From Stictocephala bisonia (lineage: Eukaryota > Arthropoda > Insecta > Hemiptera > Membracidae), in NCBI GenBank assembly GCA_035578905.1, contig JAQJVL010000703.1, forward strand, positions 62,001 to 126,000: a DNA stretch of 64,000 nt, in the 5' to 3' direction. A program made the translations under genes and the position numbers. Within the stretch, counting starts at the first letter, position 1. Every line of letters starts with the position of its first letter. Of the stretch, positions 54,013 to 64,000 are shown in pieces. The notes beneath the pieces were generated by a model. It was not told the DNA's origin, did no database searches, and saw only the letters and a list, made by a program, of their open reading frames with translations.

Positions 54013-54925
54013 TGTGACATCCAGAGTGGCCTCTATCCTGGGAACCGGTGATGCGGAAGTATTGGATGGGTCGCTGACCACCTGCCCTGCTTGTTTACAA
54101 CCTTTGGGGCACAATGGCTTACGCATGAACGCCCCTACCTCATCAATGGACTTTCTAGACTGTTCTCGGTTGACGAGCTAGCTCTGTCACGGAACTTCGG
54201 GCGCAGGGGAATTCAAGAAGCTTCTAGATAGAGACCTGCAGGTGATATATACGGCTCGGATACCAGCGCGAGTCAGTGAGTCTAGAGCCTACAGCCCGGG
54301 TGTTTGCGGCGACAGTGCGCGAGTTCTACAGTGTGAGTGAAGTGTCCGTGTATAGTGAAGTGGTCTACGGAGAAGTTACCGGTGAGTGGTTCGTTGTGGG
54401 CATCAACGAAGGAGCAGTGCGGTAATTGTGGACGACTTCTGAAGGGACACTGAAGAAACTGTGAGTGAACTGTTAGCATTGGATTGTAGGTAATAGGGAA
54501 TCTAGTAAAGTCACTTCGTAGTCAGTAATTGTAAATAATAGTAGGAAATCTAGTAGAGTCACTTTATAGTTAGTAATTGTGAATAATAGTAGAGAATCTA
54601 GGAAAGCCACTTTATAGAGCTAGGAATTGTAATTAAAAGAAGGGAATTTAGTAAAGTCACTTTGCAATTAGTAATTGTAATTGATTGCCATTTATTGATG
54701 TCATCTAAGATTGTAAATATAAATTAGTTTAACTGTAACAGTAGGCCTAATAGTAAATTGTACTTTTCACAATAGTTTAAAGTTAAGGAAATAACCCATT
54801 TAATTGTAATAAGTTAATTTTATAGATTCAATAAATTTTGTAATTGTTTAGTATATCGTGTTGCTTATTTGTAAAACCCACATAGCGATTAATTATTTAT
54901 AAATTAGGACATAAAAAACATCACA
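54013..54925. mobile_element. Solo LTR (913 bp)
   Basis: It starts TGTGACATCC and ends AACATCACA, with TG..CA termini and a 7-of-8 inverted repeat. ATAC is duplicated on both sides (54009-54012 and 54926-54929). Inside, in order on +, are TATATA at 54246, an initiator TCAGTG at 54273, four degenerate tandem units (54486-54690), and AATAAA near 54828. This matches U3-R-U5 of an LTR retrotransposon with 4-bp TSD, as in gypsy-type elements. No internal region remains. Confidence 0.75.
54486..54690. repeat. Tandem repeat inside solo LTR
   Basis: There are four imperfect units of about 50 bp, each with the pattern AATCTAGTAAAGTCACTT followed by TAGTAATTGTAAT or a close variant. It lies between the LTR initiator and poly(A) signal and would be part of the transcribed R region. 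Confidence 0.7.
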
Positions 54926-54929
54926 ATAC

Positions 54930-56023
54930 AGTAGGGTAGCAAATAGTGTAAGCTAGTCTCGTCAGGAATCTTAAGATTTTTTTAGATTGGCAAACTTGAA
55001 CCCAAGTAGAAAAATGGCCGAATATTGTAGAAAAACTGACGTAGCTATTTAGTTTTAAAATATAGTGACTCGGGTGGAATATCGTGTGTATAAGCTCAGA
55101 AACAAAATTTAAGGAAAGAAACAAAATAAATAAATAATAAAGCCCTATGCTTCTCTCTCCTCTTCTAAACTCTCACCCATTTTATCACCCGACCTCCGTA
55201 CCGTCCCAGGCCAAAGTGCATGTTCAGGAATTTACATATTCACAATTGTTCCAGAGTAAATGAATTTATCAATAAGTAAATAAAAGTATTTATTTTAGTT
55301 ATTGTTTAGTTATTTCTTTAGTTTATAATTATAAATACTTATGATTCGGATGAAAATTATAAGTGTAAAAACGTCTGATAAACTCGGGATCATTTTTAAT
55401 ACCACGGTAAAAATCATCTGTTAGTACTGTATTTCATAAAAAAAGCAATCAATATCAATAAATAAATTGTTGATACATGTTTTCATAATATTATAGTGAA
55501 AGTCGTACATTTTTGTTTTACTTACCTCTAATATTGAAAAGCCTACACAAATTGGTTTGTCAAAATATATTGTTTCTTTAGTAAATTCCACAGGAAAAAT
55601 TGTCTTGACATAAATATGCGTGGACTTAGTTTTAAACTGTATAAAAGTTTACAATAAATTGCCCCAATCAGTTCCAAAATTTCACCATAGTTTTAATCTT
55701 ATGAACCATTAATTCCGACAATACCTATTATACATTATAAATAATATATAATACTGTTCGTTTTCATGTTTTAAGTAGTAAGTTGTACACAATATTTCCA
55801 GTCAAAACTCTACAAGTCAGTAAGCAAGTAACTTTGATGGTCAGAAATATTTCACCTGCGTACAATTTTTAGAAAAACCATTGAATTAATGTTTTTATTT
55901 CAAGAAATATTCTATGGGGTTGTTTGCGTAGCCGTGAGAGTGGTGAAAGACAAAATTAATTTTCAAAGAACGGCGACAAGCCTGCGTGTAAAGGCTCCAC
56001 GGTCCGCGGATTGCTTCCGTATA
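54930..56023. other. Unassigned AT-rich DNA
   Basis: No genes, repeats or structures that I can support. Confidence 0.5.
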
Positions 56024-56030
56024 CTATTAC

Positions 56031-56057
56031 CATAGACCTTCTAATAGAAGGTCTATG
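56031..56057. mobile_element. Element C: 27-bp palindromic minimal copy of the CATAGACC family
   Basis: It reads CATAGACCTTCTA, one A, then the exact reverse complement. These 13 bases are the outer TIR of elements A and B. The flanks are CTATTAC (56024-56030) and GTATTAC (56058-56064), a 7-bp duplication with one mismatch, equal to the GTAATAG target read on the other strand. Confidence 0.6.
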
Positions 56058-56317
56058 GTATTACAGTACTGTAATTCATGAGCCTATAATTTTGTTATAC
56101 ATTTATATCTATGTAGTCATATTAATGGTTGTAACAAGTTTTCATTTTATTGCTACCTATTTACTTTTACTCATAATGGCATGTCAAAAAGATGTTATTT
56201 TCATATTTTATACTCCTGGTATGTTTTATTGTGATAGGCTATTTTCCACAGTATTTACACATACAGTAGGCCTAACGAAGCGTACTGTTAAGGTGGTGCA
56301 ATAAGTTTCGGTGTGTT

Positions 56318-58319
56318 TATTATGTTTATTTATTTATCATACCTACGGCATAACACTAATTTACAATTTTATATGGCTCCAATAATTCCATTAATCAGTA
56401 ATGATCAATGACAATCCATTAAACAATAACTAACAAAGATAAACTGTCCAAACAATAACAACAAACTTTAGTGAAAATAGTCAGCAGAACAAAACCACCC
56501 TCCAGGACCACCACCTCTCATTGGTTGAGCCGGTCGATTTCAGCAGCGACTCGCTTGACGGCTTGGATGCTGAAGCGGAGAAGTCCACAGAAGTACATAT
56601 CCTGTTTTCAAGACACACCACACCATTCGAGGAATAGAGGTGTGATATGAGTTGTTCCTGCCAGCAAAAAGGCGCTAATGTCTGGTCGGGGCTTGTACAT
56701 GGAAACAAATTTTCTCCAGTAATTCAGGGCAGTTTATTTTGTTGTTCATGATCTTATATAGAAAGGAGATATCCGCCACTTTTCTTCTTTCCTTCAAACT
56801 ATGAAGATCGAGCATCACTGAAAGATCATCAATAAGGACCTTGAAGTTGTTGAAGCCAGCACGACAACCAAGAAACCTCGCGACGCGTTTCTGGACAGAC
56901 TGGAGTTGGCCAATATGTCTAACCTGATGTGGTGACTAGACTACAGAAATGTATTCGAAGAGCAGGTGGACAAGCATCATGAACAGCAACACTGCAGTAT
57001 CAGAATCCAACCCATGCTTGACGGTCCGAATGACCAGCCCCAAGGTCCGAGAAACTCTGGAATAGATGCTGCCGATCTAGGCACTGAAGATGAAGGAAGA
57101 GTCAATCCATATTCCAAGGTCCTTGATCACATCACACTCTCCACCAGGGTACCATCCAAGAAGTAGTCAGCCTCAACTATGTGCACCCTTCTACTAAATG
57201 TGATTATCTTTGTTTTGGCCGGTTTCACATTACAGGACATTACATTTGAAGGGCACCAGTTAAGAACAAGGGCTCCCTGTAAGGATTGGCAGTCGATGAT
57301 GGATCTAATTTCAGCAAAAAGTTTAATATCATCAGCGAAAAATTAGAAACAGGACATTGATGTGATTCTTGATATCATAAATAAATAAAAAGAAAAGAAA
57401 TGGTTCCAAAAGAGAGCCCTGAGCCACCCAGACCCAGCCACAAAGGGAGTCGAAACTCGGGAGCGAAAACAAACAGACAGCTTAAGGCCAGCAAGGTAGC
57501 TTTTAAACCATTGGATCACTACACCAACCACTTCATAACCTTCAAGTTTTGCAGAAAGTGAGAATGACTAATCATGTCAAAGGCCTTACTAAAATCGATA
57601 TAAATTGCATCAATTTGGCCTCTGTGACATAGTCTGTCCATAACGTAGCACTGGAGAGAAAGCAGATTAGTTTCAGTAGACCTGCCAGCAAAGAAACCAA
57701 TTAAAACTTTAGAAGCTGTTCATCGATGATAACTTAATTAAAAAGAAGCTGCACAATGTACAAAAATGAGACCGTCCAATACCTGGCTAATCCGACTATA
57801 TCACAATGGACCTATAATTAGATGCATCGCCGGTGTCACCAGATTTAAATATATGAGTACATCAGGGAAACGTCCGGTGTATACGCTAGGGTTAGATAAA
57901 AAGTGAAGGATAGGGGCAAGTTCGCTCTGGTAAAACTTGAGAATACTAGGGTGTGATCCCATTCGAGCCACAACCCTTTGAAGAATCCAGAGTAATAAGT
58001 TTCTTGTCCACAGCCTCCAGAGAAAGATTTCAGAAAAGATTAATGTCGTACTAAATGTTCGAGCAGGTAGATTATCAACAGTTGCAGGAGAGTAGACAGT
58101 AGAAAAATATGCGGCGTAGAGCTCACTTATCTCCTGGGGGCAGGAAGCTTCAGTATCGCCACACCTAACGGTCGAGGGAGCAGTGGTAACACGATTGAGG
58201 CTCCTGGCAAAGCTTCAGAAAACCTTAATATACGTAGAAATGGCAAAGTTGACGTGGTTGATATACATTCACGAGCGCGGGCCCTACAGCGCGCTCGCAT
58301 CCTGAAGAAGGAGTAATAG
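56318..58319 (-). mobile_element. LINE, 3' half (RT), interrupted by element B
   Basis: This minus-strand LINE has its 3' end near 56318 with an AAATAAATAAAC-like tail. It carries broken RT coding. Its 5' continuation is found at 62668-63000, beyond element B. It is more decayed than the other LINEs of the window. Confidence 0.72.
56450..58319 (-). pseudogene. Broken LINE reverse transcriptase
   Basis: Pieces on the minus strand include W-S-F-A-R-S-L (about 58210), a palm segment around V-I-Q-W-F-K-S-Y-L-A-G in frame 57531-57343, then F-A-D-D-I-K-L-F (about 57340, next frame) and the V-K-P-A-K-T-K-I region (about 57225). Almost every 100-200 bp carries a stop or shift. Clade is uncertain within the Jockey/I/CR1 group. 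Confidence 0.7.
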
Positions 58320-61300
58320 CATAGACCTTCTATTATACCAGACAGTCCCATCCCAGCCAGAAAATTAATTGAAGACAGTAAAAATCAGAGCGGAGGCAGA
58401 GCAACCTAGCAGGAAGCATTATAAACAATTTTATACCCCCTGATTCATGCGACTCAACTGGCCATCTCGGAAATTAGACTTCTGACGTAATTTGATGACG
58501 TCGCTCCCCCCTTATGTCTGCACGAGGCAATTACCTGCGTAGCGTGGAACGGGAAAGAGTGAGCCCAGCCCAAGCATTCAAACAGATTCTTCAAATGTGT
58601 CTCCATTTCAGTTGGTGTTGAAGGTTTTAATTTTGGAATACTACACTGGGGCACTCAATTCAGTACCTCAGAGAATCTTGACATCCTTTTTATATTTGTA
58701 TGGATAACACTGACGACCACCATGTTTCATGACTTAATTATTTCACAAAATTAGTTACTTTTTTAAAATACAAAACCAGCAATTACACAAAACTATAATA
58801 TATAGAAACCTACTTTAAATTTAAAAGTTGTAGAGAATTGTATGCTCCAAAAAACTATGCTTTCAGAATACTATTTCGTCCAGCCTGATAATAAAAAAGT
58901 ATTTTACTCTAGGCAATGAAATGCTAATTTTTCACTTTTAAGCCCTATAGTTAAAAAACTATAATTCTTAAAACATTTCTGGTAGATTTATTAATTACTT
59001 TAGTTAATTACAACACTTTTTTACGCTGGTCAAACTTACCTGACCAAGAAATAAGAAATTTCCTCGCTTCTTGAAAATTTCAGGTCGCAGGTTTTTAATG
59101 AATTACTGTAAATGAGGTTTTCATTTTAACGCTTATATAAATTATCTGTCACAACCACGTTATAATAAACATTTACCATTATAATACTTGTTTCTTCCTG
59201 TAAAAAACGATATTCCACATGTGTACCTTAAATTTAGTTTTCTTGCTTCAACGAACGTTGGAATCTGGTGGTGCAGATCTGTAACAGAGTTACTTGGAGA
59301 CAGTGTTTAGGAGATTGTAGGCGATAGGTTCCATGCTCGGTCCTCTTAATACCGATGGCGCCCGCTTAACGGTTGCCATCGACGTGGACATTACAAGATA
59401 AGTCTGTGGTGTCCATGTTGGATGGAAATTAGGGTTCGAATTATGTGTAGGGGAGAGAACTGAGTGTCAGGCTTTCAGTTACCTGTAAATCAGACCAACA
59501 CTACGTGGTTCGGAGTCCACGTAAAGCTGTAGGTCCTTAGTTGCCCTGTCTGTTGGGCTATTAATAAATTGTCCTTTTTGAGGAATAGTTGAACTGAGTT
59601 AGGAACCAGACTACACTCATCCTACACACATATCATCATTCATATTCACCTTAAAATAGGCACAACGTTGTGTCGGTGTCTCATTAGTAAGTAAGAATGT
59701 AAGAGCAAAAACTTAATACTTTTTTTCTGAGTATTAGGAAATCAGAAATGTATGATGTTTATGATATAGCTTTCAATTACTTCCACTACAGTATTTTGTA
59801 TTTTGTTATTATACTTAATTGTTAGAATAAATTAAAAATATTTTGATGTTTACTAGCTAATTTAAAGTGAATGTTGTTTACAATATTTTTTGAAGAAGTT
59901 GCATTACTTTGTATGTCTTTATTTGTATTTGATTCTAAGAATAAATTTAAAACACTTTGATATTTAAAAGGAAATTTAAAGGAAAATTTAAATATATTGT
60001 TTACAATATTTCTTTCAATTAGTTTTATTACTTTGTATATTTTTATTAGTATTTGATTGTAAGAAACAATTTTAAACATGTTGATATTTACTAGGAAATT
60101 TAAAGGGTATGTTGTTTACAATATTTATTTCAATTTGTTAACTAATTTTGTATGTTTTTATTTCTATTTGATTGTAAACATAAATTAAACATTTTTTGAT
60201 AAGTGTCAGGAAATCAAAAGTTTATGTTGTTTATGATATTTGCTTTCACATAGCTTCATTATTTTGTATGTTTTTGTTTTTCTTTGATTGTGAGAATAAT
60301 CATTAAAATTTAATTTATGTTTATTATGAAAGTAATGAGTATCTAATAGTTTGTTGTTCATATTATAATATCACTTACTATTAAATTATTTATTATGTAG
60401 GTTTTTATTTAATTTCAGGTGTCAGAGTAAATTTAAACATTAATTGAAATTTATGACAAAAGTACAAGGTATCTAAAATAGTTTGTTGTTCATAATTTGG
60501 CTTTCAATTATTTTTAGAATCAGTATGTAATCATATATTTTTAATCAGTAGGAATGTTATTTGGGCTTGTGTCAGTGTTGAATCCTATCCTAACTTGTTT
60601 TTCATAATATAAATATTTCATTTTTCTAAAAATTGGTTTAAGAAATTAGTATTATTTTTGTACTTATTACTGTACTATTTTTATGAAAGTGCTAATTTGT
60701 TTACATTATATACCATTAATTATAATACATAGCTCATTTATTGTATTGTATTTAAGTATGTTGTTGCTGTGATGAAATGTTAAAGATGAAGCATTATAGT
60801 AAATGATAAATTGTGATGGATTAATTTAAACGTAAGATGCAGTTTATTTCATAACTCAAAGATGTTTAAAGTGGTTTGTTGTTAATAATAGTATTATATG
60901 TCAATTTTATATGTTTAGTTGTTTTGTTCGTTTTTCTTTATTTATTTTTGTCGTTCCAATTTTATGCAGGTTTGATTAAATGTAAATATATATTATCTTA
61001 TAGTTGTTATTAAAATTTCTGAAAGTTGTAAAATTGCATTAATAATACTAGGTTTTAAGGTATAGATATTCGTTCTAAAATTACATATTGTATTAATATT
61101 ATACATCACTAAGTATTGTTTTCCCAATTTAACAACCCAAATCGCATATCATAAAAGTCATAAAAGACGATTTTCAACCTCCCGCCCCTACCACCAGACC
61201 TCCAAGTAAATCTGGTGTCCGTATTTTACTATGAACATTTATGGCAACCCTAACAATAACCAACTACACTTAGCAGGTCAGTCCAACAGAGTTCCAGGCA

Positions 61301-62660
61301 GAAACTAGGCCAGACAGTACAGGAGGCAGTTTGGCAACACTGCGCCATACTGAGGGAAAATATAGCCGGAAATAATTACTCATGGCGGTTGCTCGTTTCA
61401 CATATCCCCTATTTTATTCTATAAAACTAACTAGGAATGCGAAAAGCAATTCCAACGCTCAATTTCATTCTTAATCAAATGCAACTTGTTTAGGAAAATC
61501 TGTTTAAAAATAACTGTTTAGTTTGGATACACGTGATTGTATGTCCGGTTAGAAAATAACATTGTTCTTATGGGATTGCAGACTCTTAATAAATTGTTGA
61601 AATAAGGATTTCTAAAACTTTCAGCGCTCCTAGCGTCGAAACGGTTAAGTAAATCAAAATAACAACTGGAATACAATCTTCTTAGAATTACTAGTAAAAC
61701 CTAAATCCATCATGCAAAATACGGGTCACTTTAAGTCATTTTAAAGTTGTCCACTAATTGGAAAATTGCGACCGAATTTTAAAATTTTAACTACGTGATT
61801 GTAATGAACATAAAAAATAAAGTAAATTTCCCCATTTAAAGTTTGTTGTAAAATTATTACTTTTTGAGATAACTGTGTATAGTAAAATTATACTAAATTT
61901 CATATGTTTGTTATCACTTAACTCACTATGAACTGGGATCTGATTGTAATAAAATATTATTTGTTTTGGAAAAAAGAAAATGTTATACCATCTGATTTAT
62001 CTATTTTTTGTGAATATAAAGGCATTATTTATGTCATTAGGGGCAAGAAAGAACTATACTAATGCAACCGAATGTAGGCCAATAATTAACTTATATATAC
62101 TAAACAGTTATAACATTATTTTTTAAATGCTAAATATATGCCTAGTTGGTAATCATTATAGACTTATAATTAATACCAAAAGTTAGATATAAATACACCT
62201 TAGTATCAAATGTCTTAAAATTGGTTCATAGATTTATTAGTTACAATATGTATGATACCTATCCAAAAATAAGACATAATTTTCTTGGGTTGATCTGATA
62301 ATAGCTCATATTACAACAGTTTTATTTAATTCGTTGACTAGGAGTGTGATTAAATTTAGGTATTAGAGTTATTGCCTCTGTGTTTGGTACCAATAAATAG
62401 CGATGGCAGAAGACAATTCAAAATGCATAAAGCTTTTGGGCGGGTAGGCCACTGACTACGGACTGAGACAGGGCTAGGCAGGAGTGGGTGAGTGACGTAG
62501 TGCCTGACGTCTTTCCTTACGAGGGTGGGTAATAGGTTGAGGGGGAGAGACAGCCAACGCCAGCGCAGTCTGGTAGCCGACAACTAGCCGACACATCGAA
62601 CCAGAACTACGACGAGCTCGCCCGTATGATGGGACTGTCTGGTATAATGTAAGGTCTATG
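58320..62660. mobile_element. Element B: DNA element of the CATAGACC family (4.34 kb)
   Basis: The left terminus is CATAGACCTTCTATTATACC. The right, reverse-complemented, is CATAGACCTTACATTATACC. Both are followed by the AGACAGTCCCATC block, so the TIR is about 32 bp. GTAATAG is exactly duplicated at 58313-58319 and 62661-62667. It is inserted into a LINE whose halves resume on either side. It is inverted relative to element A and matches it at both flanks, but its centre (59705-60580) is a tandem-repeat array. No transposase ORF, so it is non-autonomous or its coding is beyond recognition. Confidence 0.8.
59725..60555. repeat. Degenerate tandem array inside element B
   Basis: There are about seven AT-rich units of roughly 115-128 bp, each with TTTACTAGGAAAT-like, GTTGTTTACAATATT, TTTGTATGTTTTTATTT and TTTGATTGTAAGAATAA blocks in that order. 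Units 2-4 (about 59850-60195) are the most alike. Apparent minus-strand coding at 59822-60079 merely reflects the repeats. Confidence 0.7.
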
Positions 62661-62667
62661 GTAATAG

Positions 62668-63000
62668 TACCTCAAATCATGGGACTGTTTGTATAAACTT
62701 TTTATAAATATATTTCTTTAGAATAAAAAATTCACTGACTTCTCCAGAAAACCATCTGGGGGAAACAGAGTTTTCGACACGTTTCCAAGGAGAGTGAGAC
62801 ACAATGCAGTGCCCAAGCTGCTCACAGAAACTAGAAAACATCAGGTTGGCATCAACACAGCTGTAGTCAAGGCTTATGATACCTTGTCAGTGGATAGTCC
62901 TGTGAACAGCAATCAAAATCCTCCTTTCATCCCGTTTGGCGCTAGTAAGAGCTGAGCGGTCCCTGCAATATACAACAAAGATGAGATCAAAGCCAATCTC
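62668..63000 (-). pseudogene. LINE endonuclease-RT linker, upstream part of the interrupted LINE
   Basis: On the minus strand it reads a segment with C-I-V-S-H-S-P-W-K-R and P-R-W-F-S-G-E-V at about 62890-62730, the usual F-P-x-W-F-x-x-E-L block before the RT of such LINEs. It continues the LINE at 56318-58319. Confidence 0.6.
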
Positions 63001-63495
63001 AGATGACAATACAGAAAAGTAAGTTCGTTTCAGTAAAAATAAAAAAATTTTATAAACAAATGGGTATCATATCATGCAAAGAGATATATTTTGGAGCGGA
63101 TACCATTCACATTTTGGTAAAGAAAATTGAGTTGTGGGTAAGGAAAAAGGAGTAATTCCCTGAACGTAAAAACAGGGAAATACAGTACTCTGAAATTCTT
63201 TAGGTTAGCAATGGATTCAACTGAAAATTTGTAGTTAAGCTTACCCAAACCTTCAGTTCAAACAAGATATCAAACTGACAGGCGTTTTTTATTTTTTAGC
63301 GGTGAACACCGCCCTTATTGATAAAAAATAAAAAAATGACAGTCTAAATCATATTATATTTTAAAATAACGTTGTTAAATTCAGAATGTATTGTATTTTC
63401 TGTTGTAGAACATAATTCATCTATATATCATAAATTACAACCCCCAAAAAACCACCCCTACTAAGAAAAATTCGTTCGCAAGAGACACGTACACA
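63001..63495. other. Unassigned, with an AT-rich hairpin
   Basis: A hairpin with TTTTTTATTTTTTA and TAAAAAATAAAAAA arms around a GC-richer loop lies at about 63285-63337. Nothing else can be supported. Confidence 0.4.
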
Positions 63496-64000
63496 CAGGG
63501 CCGCCCAGAGACGTTGGGTGGCCCCGGGGCAAAGTTTACCGTGTGGCCCCTTCCTTCACTTCAAAATATTTACTCTGATTGTCAAATATACTATAATTGA
63601 TATTTTACTTTTAGCACATACTACAATATTCTTACCATCTCTTTCGTTAGATTACTATTGTAATTAAGATTCTTGTTCATGGACGTTTTCTTGGGGCTAG
63701 CTGCGAAGCTCTGATAAGTTTTTCTCTAATTGTCATATACTTTTTAAACATTTCCTTAAGTATTACCGCTACAATAACATCAATCTCTTATAACAAAACT
63801 GCTATTCTTTAATATTAAATAAATAATAACGAACAAAGCAATGCCACAGTCAGTTCCATAGTTGGGCGCAGCAGCTCTTCGATTGCCAGTTGAGGAGCCA
63901 TCCTCGCCAATGATATTAGCTGTGGATGAGGGAGGGAGGGGCGAATAAATTTGTATAGGCCACTTGGCTTTGCTAGCTAAAGAGCAAGTTTAGACTGAGA
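63496..64000. repeat. Repeat family X, copy 2 (runs off window)
   Basis: It starts CAGGGCCGCCCAGAGAC at 63496 and matches the reverse complement of 28666-29041 and then of the 27018-27440 blocks. Similarity is still present at base 64000. The CAGGGCC-type end suggests a Tip100-like hAT element. It lacks the LINE tail and the 1.2-kb block found in copy 1. Confidence 0.55.

Noticed and set aside
59822..60079. 85-codon minus-strand frame with internal similarity
   Set aside because: The similarity follows the DNA tandem repeat; it is not a repeat protein.

Overview
The window is animal nuclear DNA, most likely from an insect; a hemipteran is possible but the sequence does not prove it. The basis is an AT-rich background, spliced exons with GT..AG borders, and a repeat community typical of insects: CR1/Jockey-like LINEs, Penelope-like elements, piggyBac, hAT and pogo/mariner DNA elements, a Ty3/gypsy relic, and a PolB-bearing Maverick/Polinton-like or adintovirus-like relic. 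There are no bacterial operons, CRISPR arrays or rRNA genes.

The one recognisable host gene is eIF4G on the + strand. Three exons of its MIF4G domain lie at 2136-2212, 3130-3304 and 23782-24052, and a phase-compatible fourth candidate is at 30451-30517. The intron between the second and third exons is about 20.5 kb and is filled with nested transposons. The third exon has an in-frame TAA one base before its splice donor, so the locus may be a pseudogene, a paralogue or a truncated isoform.

Layout: 1-1842 broken LINE; 2136-3304 eIF4G exons; 3469-3769 piggyBac-type MITE; 4211-7090 minus-strand LINE with an intact 645-aa RT ORF; about 7130-10390 decayed piggyBac carrying an 816-bp pogo-like element; about 10980-18540 a + strand LINE split by a full-length minus-strand LINE (PHD-finger ORF1); 18805-19741 piggyBac-like element; 19997-20531 pogo-like MITE; 20684-23687 hAT-like element with a nested pogo-like MITE; 23782-24052 eIF4G exon; 24170-25773 Ty3/gypsy relic; 25991-26062 strong hairpin; 27018-29041 repeat family X; 30698-32475 hAT-like element with exact 8-bp TSD; 32640-33480 decayed repetitive protein; 33900-36543 plus 44209-45270 Penelope-like element in inverted and tandem pieces, split by element A (36544-44208); 46385-47431 and 52092-53960 PolB-type virus or Polinton relic, split by a minus-strand LINE with an SGNH-esterase-like ORF1 (about 47640-52045); 54013-54925 solo LTR; 56031-56057 palindromic mini-element C; 56318-63000 minus-strand LINE split by element B (58320-62660); 63496-64000 second copy of family X.

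The most interesting signal is the A/B/C family. It is a large DNA element without recognisable coding capacity. Its TIR begins CATAGACCTTCTATTATACC. All three insertions sit in the same 7-bp motif, GTAATAG, which is duplicated directly on both sides. The Penelope relic at 34258-34264 preserves the matching unoccupied site.
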